Positions 8,323 through 15,326 of a DNA stretch of 18,170 nt are shown one piece after another. The stretch is from assembly GCA_022790905.1 (NCBI GenBank), contig JAAVYC010000229.1:1-18170 (forward strand). The letters run 5' to 3'. This stretch comes from Lachnospiraceae bacterium. Lineage in GTDB: Bacteria > Bacillota > Clostridia > Lachnospirales > Lachnospiraceae. The position numbers and the translations under genes were made by a program. The notes beneath the pieces are model-generated. The model did not search any database and had not been told where the DNA came from. It worked only from the letters and a program-made list of their open reading frames with translations. Position 1 is the stretch's first letter. Each line of letters starts with the position of its first letter.

Positions 8323-8359
8323 ATATGTACATATTATAATTTGTTTTTAGTTCTGTCAA
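8323..8359 (-). promoter_or_regulatory. Promoter of nifS–nifU–mnmA with a palindrome at the start site
   Basis: The minus strand has a perfect TTGACA (8359-8354). The -10 can be TAATAT at 17 bases or the overlapping TATAAT at 15 bases (within 8331-8338). A perfect 12-bp palindrome, ATATGTACATAT (8323-8334), overlaps the -10 and the expected transcription start. That is a plausible repressor position, but no regulator is known for it. Confidence 0.65.
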
Positions 8360-8406
8360 TAGGACAGCTTGCATATATTCAAATAAATGCTTTTTGGGAG
8401 GTCTGT

Positions 8407-9726
8407 ATGAATTTTTCCCGCCATCTCAAATACTATATCAAAAATCCCTTAATTATTGGTACTTTTCTTTTGACAATCTCCGGAGCCTTGAGCAGAATCA
8501 TAGGCTTCTTTTATAGGATATTCCTCTCGCACACAATTGGTGCCGAAGGTATCGGAATTTATCAACTGATTTTTCCGGTCTATGCTCTCTGCTTTTCTCT
8601 TACTGCAGCCGGAATCCAAACTTCTATTTCCAAATTTGTTGCTGAGGTCTCCGTAAAAAAAGGAGATTTGACAGAGAAATGCTACCTGCTCTCAGGTCTC
8701 ATTCTCTCTCTTAGCCTTTCCTTTTTATGTTCATTCTATTTATATAATCAGGCTGACTTTTTAGCCTATCACGTTGTTCATGAATATCGGACGGCTCCTC
8801 TGCTTCGAATCCTCGCTTATGCAATTCCCTGTGGTACGGTTCACGCCTGCATCAGCGGCTATTATTATGGAATCAAAAAGGCAACAATTCCATCTCTCTC
8901 CCAGCTTTTAGAACAAATCATCCGTGTCGTGAGTGTCTATCTGATCTACCACGTTCAAGTTCAGGATAACATTCCGATCACACCTGCAATCGCTGTATGG
9001 GGAATTGTGTGCGGAGAGATCGCCTCCGCTCTTTTTTCCACCGCAACGGTACGCTTTTGCACCTGCAGACTTTATGCCATAAAAAAAGCTCTCCCACAAG
9101 TGGGAAAGCTTGCGATCCCCCTAACTGGAAACCGGGTCATTTTAAATCTGTTTGCAAGCATGGAGGCTATTTTGATCCCACTGAAACTGAGGGAAGCCGG
9201 ACTCAGTACCTCGGCAGCACTGAGTACCTTTGGTATTTTGACCGGAATGGCTCTGCCTCTGATCATGTTTCCGACCTCCATCACGAACTCGCTCGCTGTC
9301 ATGTTGCTTCCAGCTATCTCAGAAGCATCCGCAGCGGGAGAACAAGAAAAAATTAAAAAAGCTGTCTCAAAATCCATCACTTATTGTATGCTATTTGGCT
9401 TTGCCTGTACGATATTTTTCTTTTTAGGAGGAAAACCTTTAGGAATTACTTTATTTAATAACCGCACGAGTGGAAGTTTCATTATGTTGCTCAGTTTTAT
9501 CTGTCCATTTTTGTATCTAACGTCCACTTTGGCAGCGATTTTAAATGGACTCGGAAAGACGCTGCATACCTTTTTTTATAACCTTGCCTCCATCTGTATC
9601 CGCCTGCTTTTTGCGCTGTTCGCAATTCCGATTTTTGGCATCAAAGGATATCTCTGGGGATTGCTGGTAAGTCAGATTTTTCTCGCCGTAAGTCTGACCT
9701 TTTCGCTGCGGGAATACATCAAATAA
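8407..9726 (+). CDS. SpoVB-like / MurJ-superfamily lipid-linked polysaccharide flippase
   Basis: 439 residues from the ATG at 8407, chosen because GGGAGG lies just upstream; the frame is open further up but without a ribosome binding site. The protein is hydrophobic throughout, with about 12 membrane segments. It opens MNFSRHLKYYIKNPLIIG and then has the motif LSRIIGFFYRIFLSHTIGAE with GIGIYQLIFPVY, typical of clostridial SpoVB and related MATE-like exporters. SpoVB-type proteins flip lipid-linked sugar precursors during spore cortex or surface polymer synthesis; which lipid is handled here is inference. It is transcribed alone, divergent from nifS and convergent with cysK, with a single base between the two stop codons. 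Confidence 0.85.
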   Translation: MNFSRHLKYYIKNPLIIGTFLLTISGALSRIIGFFYRIFLSHTIGAEGIGIYQLIFPVYALCFSLTAAGIQTSISKFVAEVSVKKGDLTEKCYLLSGLILSLSLSFLCSFYLYNQADFLAYHVVHEYRTAPLLRILAYAIPCGTVHACISGYYYGIKKATIPSLSQLLEQIIRVVSVYLIYHVQVQDNIPITPAIAVWGIVCGEIASALFSTATVRFCTCRLYAIKKALPQVGKLAIPLTGNRVILNLFASMEAILIPLKLREAGLSTSAALSTFGILTGMALPLIMFPTSITNSLAVMLLPAISEASAAGEQEKIKKAVSKSITYCMLFGFACTIFFFLGGKPLGITLFNNRTSGSFIMLLSFICPFLYLTSTLAAILNGLGKTLHTFFYNLASICIRLLFALFAIPIFGIKGYLWGLLVSQIFLAVSLTFSLREYIK

Positions 9727-9727
9727 C

Positions 9728-10672
9728 CTAACAAGATTTTTCATCCTCAAACAGTGGAGTGGACAGATATCTCTCACCTGTGTCAGGCAGCACAGCGACA
9801 ATCGTTTTTCCCTCATTCTCTGGTCGCTTTGCCAGTTCGATTGCCGCAGAAAGAGCTGCACCGGAAGAGATACCGACTAAAATTCCCTGTTTCTTTGCAA
9901 TCAGTTTTGCAGAGGCAAATGCATCGTCTCCGGTTACTGTTAAAATACCATTATAAACGCTGGTATTCAAGGTTTTTGGCACAAATCCGGCTCCAATTCC
10001 CTGAATTTTGTGAGCCCCGGCTTTCCCTTCCGATAGAACCGGAGAATCCGATGGCTCAATGGCATAGATTTCTATCTCTGGATTCTTACTTTTTAAGTAA
10101 GTTCCTGCTCCGGAAAGTGTACCGCCGGTTCCAACTCCCGCTACAAAAATATCCACTTTTCCCTCTGTATCCTCCCAGATCTCTGGTCCGGTCGTTGCTG
10201 CATGGATGGCCGGATTTGCAGGATTTTCAAATTGTCCTGGAAGGAATGAATTTGGAATCTCTTTTTGCAGCTGTTCTGCTTTCTCAATCGCTCCTTTCAT
10301 TCCCTTCACTCCTTCCGTCAAGACAATCTCTGCACCATATCCTTTCAGCAGCTTTCTTCTTTCGATACTCATTGTCTCCGGCATCACGAAGATCGCTTTA
10401 TATCCTCTCGCAGCCGCTACACTTGCCAATCCAATTCCGGTATTTCCGCTGGTTGGTTCAATAATCGTCGCGCCTGGTTTGATTTCCCCTTTTTTCTCTG
10501 CCGCATCTAACATCGCTTTTGCAATTCTATCTTTCGCGCTTCCTGCCGGGTTAAAATATTCCAATTTCACAAGAACCTTCGCCTTTAATCCGAGTTCTTC
10601 CTCGATTCTTTTTATTTCAACAAGAGGCGTTCTCCCAATCAATTCCGTTATATCTGTGTAGATTCTTCCCAT
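9728..10672 (-). CDS. cysK: Cysteine synthase (O-acetylserine sulfhydrylase)
   Basis: 314 residues, the normal length. The PLP lysine is K47 in NPAGSAKDRIAKAM. The substrate loop TSGNTGIGLA and the phosphate-binding GVGTGGTLSGAG are present, as is PVLSEGKAGAHKIQGIGAGFVP near residues ~210-230. It makes L-cysteine from O-acetyl-L-serine and sulfide in the cytosol. The AAAGGGA ribosome binding site supports the ATG at 10672. The gene has its own near-consensus promoter and is followed immediately by the convergent flippase stop. Cysteine from this enzyme is the substrate of NifS ~1.4 kb away, although the two are not in one operon. A long open frame on the opposite strand (9754-10464) is a shadow of this gene. 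Confidence 0.97.
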   Translation of the reverse strand: MGRIYTDITELIGRTPLVEIKRIEEELGLKAKVLVKLEYFNPAGSAKDRIAKAMLDAAEKKGEIKPGATIIEPTSGNTGIGLASVAAARGYKAIFVMPETMSIERRKLLKGYGAEIVLTEGVKGMKGAIEKAEQLQKEIPNSFLPGQFENPANPAIHAATTGPEIWEDTEGKVDIFVAGVGTGGTLSGAGTYLKSKNPEIEIYAIEPSDSPVLSEGKAGAHKIQGIGAGFVPKTLNTSVYNGILTVTGDDAFASAKLIAKKQGILVGISSGAALSAAIELAKRPENEGKTIVAVLPDTGERYLSTPLFEDEKSC

Positions 10673-10716
10673 TTTTGTCCCTTTCCGATTTCATACTATT
10701 TTTGTAGGTTATTAGG

Positions 10717-10745
10717 AGTATAATGCTAACGAGAACTTTTGTCAA
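10717..10745 (-). promoter_or_regulatory. Sigma-A promoter of cysK
   Basis: Minus strand TTGACA (10745-10740, perfect), 17-base spacer, TATACT (10722-10717), about 45 bases before the cysK ATG. It lies in the 88-bp gap after the MerR-type gene. The short leader leaves no room for a T-box or other large riboswitch. Confidence 0.85.
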
Positions 10746-10760
10746 GAGCTTTCCCTAGAA

Positions 10761-11606
10761 TTACAGCTTCTCCTTTCCCCTTAAATTCCTTTTTCTAATA
10801 CCCGCAAATAACAATACCATCAACACAATCGTATCTATAAATAAAATTACTACAATATTCTTTACCAAATCATAGACAAAGAGAATTGTAAAAATTTCTA
10901 TTGACAATGCAAGAAAGCACATATAATTAATCAAATATTCTGTTATGATCTCACTATAAAAGTTGTTTATTTGCAATCTCGCATAGATACAGGTCCGAAG
11001 CAGATAACGAATTATAACACATACGATTGGGTATGCAAAAATAAAATTTTTGTTCACCAGTGAAATTGCCACACCATTACTCCACTGCACCGGAATATTT
11101 GCTGGAAGTTTTGCATAAGATACGATCCCTATACCCAGACACAACACTGTTATCACGGTCCAGGTAAGAAAGCTTCCCCACAGATATAAAAAATGAACCG
11201 AATCTAGTTTCAATGTCTGCTGATTGTCTTTCCAATAATCCTGTGATCCCACGATATATTGCTTTACCTCCAGTTCCTCGTAACTTATGTTTTCTGTGGC
11301 GAGCATTTTTTCACACATAGCCTTCGCTCTGTTCAGATCCGTAATCTGCCCTTCTAATGCTTTACTCTGCTTTTCTATTACTTCATATAAAGTAATCTTT
11401 TTTTCTATAACATTTCGAATATCTTCTACAGAAACTCTAATGGTTCGCAGATACGCAATCTTTTTGATATCCTCTACATCTTTTTCGGAATAATCCCTAT
11501 ATCCATTTTTTTCGTTTCTTGAGGGAACTATGAGTTTTTCCTTTTCATAAAAACGGATATTAGAACGCGACAGTCCTGTTCTCTTTTCTGTCTCTTTTAT
11601 TGTCAT
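10761..11606 (-). CDS. Membrane-anchored MerR-family regulator with DUF1648 domain
   Basis: 281 residues. Residues 1 to ~70 are a MerR winged helix-turn-helix: MTIKETEKRTGLSRSNIRFYE followed by NGYRDYSEKDVEDIKKIAYLR. A helical dimerisation stretch runs to ~115. From ~140 to the end there are about four hydrophobic segments. The first encloses the DUF1648 signature LPANIPVQWSNG (~172-183), also seen at the N-terminus of SdpI-type immunity proteins. The DNA-binding part would therefore be tethered to the membrane, with the signal sensed in or at the bilayer. GGAAGG is 6 bases before the ATG. Its promoter carries a textbook MerR operator, so autoregulation is likely. The ligand and further targets are unknown; cysK directly downstream has its own promoter. 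Confidence 0.85.
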   Translation of the reverse strand: MTIKETEKRTGLSRSNIRFYEKEKLIVPSRNEKNGYRDYSEKDVEDIKKIAYLRTIRVSVEDIRNVIEKKITLYEVIEKQSKALEGQITDLNRAKAMCEKMLATENISYEELEVKQYIVGSQDYWKDNQQTLKLDSVHFLYLWGSFLTWTVITVLCLGIGIVSYAKLPANIPVQWSNGVAISLVNKNFIFAYPIVCVIIRYLLRTCIYARLQINNFYSEIITEYLINYMCFLALSIEIFTILFVYDLVKNIVVILFIDTIVLMVLLFAGIRKRNLRGKEKL

Positions 11607-11645
11607 GTCATACCTTCCTTTTCCAAATAGCCTGCTTTTATCTTT

Positions 11646-11676
11646 AACATAGACTATGAACAGGGTTTATAGTCAA
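11646..11676 (-). promoter_or_regulatory. MerR-type promoter with 19-bp spacer and dyad operator
   Basis: Minus strand TTGACT (11676-11671) and TATGTT (11651-11646) are separated by 19 bases, the over-long spacing that MerR activators correct by twisting DNA. The spacer holds a 23-bp dyad at 11652-11674 with outer half-sites GACTAT/ATAGTC and inner half-sites AAC/GTT, so 9 of 11 positions per arm are symmetric. It lies ~40 bases before the regulator's own ATG. Confidence 0.8.
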
Positions 11677-11801
11677 GGATTATTTGCAAATCCATTGAAA
11701 GACGTTCGAGGGCGGTACTAAATTGAAATACAAGCGTTCCAGCTAGGCATATAGGGAAGATACTTTCACACTTTAGCGTAACAAATTCATTTCTATAAGA
11801 C

Positions 11802-11834
11802 AAAAAAAACGACGCAACATCCGATGCTGCATCG
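11802..11834 (-). terminator. Rho-independent terminator after efp
   Basis: Minus strand 9-bp stem (CGATGCAGC with GTTGCGTCG, two G-T wobble pairs), 7-base loop, then eight T. It begins ~20 bases after the efp stop codon. Confidence 0.9.
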
Positions 11835-11853
11835 CCTCTTCTCTTTGTATCAA

Positions 11854-12411
11854 TTAGATTCTAGACAAATATTCACCCGTTCTGGTATCAATCTTGATTA
11901 CATCGCCCTGTTCTACGAACAGCGGCACGTTAACAGAAGCTCCCGTCTCCACGATAGCCGGCTTTGTTGCGCCCTGGGCAGTATCACCTTTAAATCCTGG
12001 CTCCGTCTCTGTAATCTCAAGTTCCACAAATAGCGGCGGTTCCACTGCATAAACGCTTCCTTTATAAGAACAAGTTTTTACCATCTCATTTTCTTTCACA
12101 AATTTCAGCGCATCACCGATGGTCTCTCCATCAAGTGCAATCTGCTCATAAGTCTCTACATCCATAAAATGGAATAAATCGCCATCAGAGTATAAGTACT
12201 GCATGTCCGCCCGATCAATCCGTGCCTGCGGACACTTCTCCGTAGGCCGAAAAGTCTTCTCAATAATACCGCCACTCTTAATATTTTTTAATTTTGTTCT
12301 AACAAAAGCCGCACCTTTGCCAGGTTTTACATGCTGGAATTCAATAATCTGATAAATATTACCCTCTAATTCAACTGTAATACCATTTCGGAAATCCCCT
12401 GCTGATATCAT
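11854..12411 (-). CDS. efp: Translation elongation factor P
   Basis: 185 residues from the ATG at 12411 (MISAGDFRNGITVELEGNIY). The frame extends six codons further, but GGGAGGA lies just before the inner ATG and homologues begin there. The three-domain EF-P architecture fits: an N-terminal KOW-like domain with the modified-lysine loop HVKPGKGAAFVR (K32 at the tip), and C-terminal OB domains ending TGEYLSRI. EF-P rescues ribosomes stalled at polyproline. In B. subtilis the corresponding Lys32 carries 5-aminopentanol; whether that applies here cannot be read from sequence. It has its own promoter and terminator and so forms a single-gene unit. Confidence 0.97.
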   Translation of the reverse strand: MISAGDFRNGITVELEGNIYQIIEFQHVKPGKGAAFVRTKLKNIKSGGIIEKTFRPTEKCPQARIDRADMQYLYSDGDLFHFMDVETYEQIALDGETIGDALKFVKENEMVKTCSYKGSVYAVEPPLFVELEITETEPGFKGDTAQGATKPAIVETGASVNVPLFVEQGDVIKIDTRTGEYLSRI

Positions 12412-12465
12412 ATAGTATTCCTCCCTCATTCTCTCTCGCTATCTATATCGATAATCGCTTTCCCT

Positions 12466-12494
12466 ATTCTATAATAAAATATTATATTTTTCAA
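12466..12494 (-). promoter_or_regulatory. Sigma-A promoter of efp
   Basis: Minus strand TTGAAA (12494-12489), 17-base spacer, TAGAAT (12471-12466), ~55 bases before the efp ATG, in the 102-bp gap after yqeG. Confidence 0.75.
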
Positions 12495-12513
12495 GCATTT
12501 CACACTTTTTTCT

Positions 12514-13014
12514 CTATTTCCTGCATTGACGCCGATAGAAAAACAATACAATCTTCTCTAAATAACGTTTTAAGACAATCTGTATTTCCTCTTTTGGATG
12601 AATGGGTTTTACTAAAATTGTGCGCAGTCCAGCTCTATTCGCACCATAGACATCTGTAAAAATCTGATCTCCTACAAACAATGTAATTTTCCGGTCAGTT
12701 CCCATAAGGCTCATCGCTCTCTCGTAACCGGAGCGTTTAGGTTTTCCCGCCTTAAAAATATACTGAACCTTTACTTCGTCATTGAACATTTTCACACGCG
12801 GTTCCCTGTTATTTGACAAAAGGCAACAGGAAAATCCCAGTTTTTTCAAATGTATAAAAAATTTTTTCGCTCGCTCATCTGCCGGGGCCCCGTGTGGCAC
12901 CAGTGTATTATCAATATCAAAAATAACCCCACGATACCCTTCCCGATACAACTGCTCAAAATCAATCCCATACGCGGAATCTACATATTCTCCCGGATAA
13001 AATTTTTGAAACAT
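12514..13014 (-). CDS. yqeG: YqeG-family HAD-IIIA phosphatase
   Basis: 166 residues. HAD motif I is FDIDNTLVPHG, with D33 as nucleophile and D35 as acid/base. Motif II is LLSNN (~65-69), motif III lysine lies in GKPKRSG (~90-96), and motif IV is GDQIFTDVYGANRAG (D116, D121). The protein matches the YqeG/Gep4 group; the eukaryotic members dephosphorylate phosphatidylglycerophosphate, so a lipid role is possible but unproven for bacterial YqeG. The ATG at 13014 directly abuts the TAG stop of the isochorismatase-like gene (13015-13017), which implies translational coupling. It is the last gene of the operon starting with the pta-like gene. Confidence 0.9.
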   Translation of the reverse strand: MFQKFYPGEYVDSAYGIDFEQLYREGYRGVIFDIDNTLVPHGAPADERAKKFFIHLKKLGFSCCLLSNNREPRVKMFNDEVKVQYIFKAGKPKRSGYERAMSLMGTDRKITLFVGDQIFTDVYGANRAGLRTILVKPIHPKEEIQIVLKRYLEKIVLFFYRRQCRK

Positions 13015-13551
13015 CTATTTCACCAATTTTGAAATCTGCTTAAATTTCTCTGTTCCAGACACTCTTGTCAATTCAAAGAGCAGTGATTCATAGGTTGTGA
13101 GAATGGCTCCCTCATCCCTCGCACGCAAGAGTGCAATTTCTTTATCGTGTAAATTTCTAGAAGATACGCAGTCCTCCACTAAAATCGGCTGATACCCCAT
13201 CTCTTTTAAATCTATGATGGTCTGGAGTACACAGACATGAGCCTCAATTCCGCAAATAATCACATTTTTCTTCCCTAAGAGAGCATGACAGACTTCTTCT
13301 ACATCGGCACAGGAAAAAGATCCTTTGTCAATATATTCCTCTATCCCTGCCGCCTCACAGATTTCCGGTATGTTCAGCCCTAAACCTTTGCTGTATTGAG
13401 TCGTCATGACCATTGGCACCTCTAAGATACGCAATCCCTTTAACAGCTTGACACTTGTCTCCACTAACTGTTCTTTTTCTGCCATTGCCGGTAATATTTT
13501 TTCCTGATAATCGATGATCAGACAAATCGTTTCGTCCGCTGATATTCTCAT
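13015..13551 (-). CDS. Isochorismatase-like cysteine hydrolase
   Basis: 178 residues. The D-K-C triad of the isochorismatase-like superfamily is visible: D14 in LIIDYQEKILP, K76 in YIDKGSFSC, and C107 in ICGIEAHVCVLQT. The GIEAHVCV motif with the following TIIDLKEMGYQ and VSSRN resembles the YcaC-type hydrolase subgroup rather than true isochorismatases or nicotinamidases. The substrate is not predictable. It starts 21 bases after the pta-like stop and its own stop codon touches the yqeG ATG, so it is the middle gene of a tight three-gene unit. There is no visible functional link to either neighbour. Confidence 0.85.
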   Translation of the reverse strand: MRISADETICLIIDYQEKILPAMAEKEQLVETSVKLLKGLRILEVPMVMTTQYSKGLGLNIPEICEAAGIEEYIDKGSFSCADVEEVCHALLGKKNVIICGIEAHVCVLQTIIDLKEMGYQPILVEDCVSSRNLHDKEIALLRARDEGAILTTYESLLFELTRVSGTEKFKQISKLVK

Positions 13552-13572
13552 TCTAATCTCCTTATATTTTCT

Positions 13573-14571
13573 CTATTTTTTTCTCTTTGCTGCCGTCGCC
13601 GCGGTTAAAATTGCCATAGAATAGATCATTGCCGGCGTACACTCTCTCGTGAGTGCATTGATCGGCGCATCCAATCCCAAGAAAATCGGACCAAATACAT
13701 CGAAATGACCGAGATATTTCGACATTTTATAACTGATATTTGCAGCAGTCAGATTTGGGAAAATAAATGTATTCATATGACCTGCAACCTCAGATTCTAC
13801 ACCTTTTCTCTTTGCAATTTTTGGTGATACTGCAGCGTCAAACTGGACTTCTCCCTCACAGCTTATCTCTGGATGTATCTCTTTCATTCTCTCTGCCGCT
13901 CTACGCATTTTATCCACATCTGGCCCTTTTGCAGATCCTTTTGTCGAATAACCCAAAAATGCCACTTTCGGATCTACCTCAAATAGTTTCGCACAGTTGG
14001 CGGTCTCATAAGCGATCTCCACAAGTTCTTCCACAGTCGGATCGATATTCAGCGCACAATCCGCTAATAATAATATCTCACTTCCACCTGTTGCATATGG
14101 ACGCATCAAAACCATACAGGAAGAAACAAGTTTATTTCCAGGTTTCGGTTTGATGATCTCCAATGCAGGTTTTATAATCTCAATTAGCGGGCGCATTGTA
14201 CCGCTTAATAAAGTGTCATATTCTTCCATTTTAACCAACATCGTGCCAAAATAATTCGGATCCAATAATATTTTTTCTGCTTTATCTTTGGTCATGCCTT
14301 TATCTGCCCGAATCTCACAGAATCTTTCAATCATTTCATCTTTTTTCTCATATGTAGATGGATCGATAATTTTAGCTCCCTCAATATTGTAGCCGGCCTC
14401 CTGAGCCGCTTTTTGAACCTCGCTTTCAGCACCAACCAAAATCGGACGTAAAAAATTACCTCCTAGAAGTCTCGAAGAGGCCTCTATTACACGCGGATCC
14501 AAGCCCTCTGGAAAAACAATACTTTTTGGATCTTCTCTCAAAACATTGATAAGTGTATGGAACTCAAACAT
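13573..14571 (-). CDS. pta: Phosphate acetyltransferase family protein, active site divergent
   Basis: 332 residues, the length of short single-domain Pta. The backbone is clearly Pta: KSIVFPEGLDPRVIEASSRLL (~17-36), DPNYFGTMLVKM, FLGYSTKGSAKGPDVDKM (~205-222), GEVQFDAAVSP, AGHMNTFIFPNL, and a C-terminal FGPIFLGLDAPIN. Compared from memory with streptococcal and Methanosarcina Pta, the usual GAxHST block reads GTMRPL (~124-129), the catalytic Ser before Arg is Thr308 (TREC replaces SRGC), and the catalytic Asp seven residues later is Met315. Arg309 is kept. It may therefore be a divergent paralogue with altered acyl specificity or reduced activity, not the main Pta. AGGAGG precedes the ATG; it is first in the operon. 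Confidence 0.8.
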   Translation of the reverse strand: MFEFHTLINVLREDPKSIVFPEGLDPRVIEASSRLLGGNFLRPILVGAESEVQKAAQEAGYNIEGAKIIDPSTYEKKDEMIERFCEIRADKGMTKDKAEKILLDPNYFGTMLVKMEEYDTLLSGTMRPLIEIIKPALEIIKPKPGNKLVSSCMVLMRPYATGGSEILLLADCALNIDPTVEELVEIAYETANCAKLFEVDPKVAFLGYSTKGSAKGPDVDKMRRAAERMKEIHPEISCEGEVQFDAAVSPKIAKRKGVESEVAGHMNTFIFPNLTAANISYKMSKYLGHFDVFGPIFLGLDAPINALTRECTPAMIYSMAILTAATAAKRKK

Positions 14572-14621
14572 ATTAATACCTCCTCAGATTTTCTTCTGTT
14601 ATACTTTTATTTTGTATATTT

Positions 14622-14650
14622 ATTTTATAACGATTCCACATATATTTCAA
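14622..14650 (-). promoter_or_regulatory. Sigma-A promoter of the pta-like operon
   Basis: Minus strand TTGAAA (14650-14645), 17-base spacer, TAAAAT (14627-14622), ~50 bases before the ATG of the pta-like gene. Confidence 0.7.
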
Positions 14651-14908
14651 GCATCTTCGTTAATTTTTTATCATTCTTTTTTGCTTTTTTGTTATATCTT
14701 ACCAAGATTCTTGCTATATTATGTGTTCTGTGTATGAATCTTCCTTTTCTGGATATATAAACATGTTTTTTTATGTCTTCCGCCGTAAAACCATGCACTT
14801 ATTCGTGCCACAAAACAGTCTGTCCATAAATAAAAAAATTGTTCCATTCTTCTTCTATATTAATACAGATCGCAAATCCCTGTATAAAATGTTACAGCGC
14901 AGGCAATC
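14651..14908. other. AT-rich intergenic stretch without a recognisable gene
   Basis: With the promoter next to it, the gene-free gap before the flavodoxin fragment is about 340 bases. Short open frames on the plus strand (for example 14721-14921) have no ribosome binding site or recognisable motif. The only structure I see is a small inverted repeat, ATACAG/CTGTAT, around 14863-14886. The stretch may be decayed sequence left from whatever truncated the flavodoxin gene. Confidence 0.5.
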
Positions 14909-15070
14909 TCATTTTCGGTAGGATGTTCCTATCGTATCAAATTGTTCAAGATCCATGCCACCCGCATTTTCTATGCTGACAGTTTCGACATTATATTTTT
15001 CAGCGATTGCATCGACTAGTTTTTTTGTGTTGCTATGATGTGTAGATTCATAAATAATAACTGTTTTCAT
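14909..15070 (-). pseudogene. Flavodoxin, truncated to the N-terminal 53 residues
   Basis: The frame from the ATG at 15070 starts MKTVIIYESTHHSNTKKLVD and continues to MDLEQFDTIG. This is the first third of a clostridial flavodoxin, with the FMN phosphate loop around STHHSNTK. It ends after only 53 residues (TSYRK then TGA), where a complete flavodoxin of ~140-160 residues would continue. I searched the other two frames downstream and found no continuation, so this is a truncation, not a simple frameshift. GGAG lies 9 bases before the ATG and a weak promoter is upstream, so the remnant may still be expressed. A functional electron carrier is very unlikely. Confidence 0.75.
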
Positions 15071-15104
15071 AATAGTCATCTCCGATTCCAAATTGAAAAA
15101 ACTC

Positions 15105-15134
15105 ATTCTATTTTATGCATTTTGTAAAAAGCAA
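15105..15134 (-). promoter_or_regulatory. Possible promoter of the flavodoxin remnant
   Basis: Minus strand TTGCTT (15134-15129), 18-base spacer, TAGAAT (15110-15105). It has a moderate match only and lies ~35 bases before the remnant's ATG. Confidence 0.35.
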
Positions 15135-15326
15135 TGACTGGCTGTTACAAATCTATCACAAAGTAATAACTCTTTCAACCATATTTCGGATATCCTCAAC
15201 ATTACATTTTACATATAAGAATAGGGCCGCCGCTCAACCATCTATTCCGACGATTTTGCGACAGCCCCACCTCCCGGGTGATTAAAATGACTCCATCAAT
15301 AAATTACTGTAATCCTAAAACATGAT
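15135..15326. other. Gap between flagellin and flavodoxin remnant with possible IS-end and GC-rich repeat
   Basis: No gene is seen. The gap contains TTTTGCGACAGCCCC (15254-15268), which looks like the terminal repeat of some insertion sequences. It also contains the GC-rich CACCTCCCGGGTG (15268-15280), nearly the same as a sequence on the other side of flagellin. No convincing terminator for flagellin is visible; the stems here lack a T-run. Confidence 0.4.

Noticed and set aside
8351..8379. Sigma-E-type sporulation promoter for the spoVB-like gene
   Set aside because: CATATATT at 8372-8379 loosely resembles a sigma-E -10, but no matching -35 at the right distance could be supported.
9754..10464. 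Long plus-strand open frame (236 codons) opposite cysK
   Set aside because: It is antisense to a clearly recognisable cysK, has a composition typical of a shadow frame, and has no ribosome binding site.
10673..10760. Riboswitch or T-box before cysK
   Set aside because: The predicted leader is about 40 bases, too short for either, with no stem-loop series.
14721..14921. Small plus-strand genes in the gap before the flavodoxin remnant
   Set aside because: No ribosome binding sites and no recognisable motifs; several overlapping frames are open only because of the base composition.
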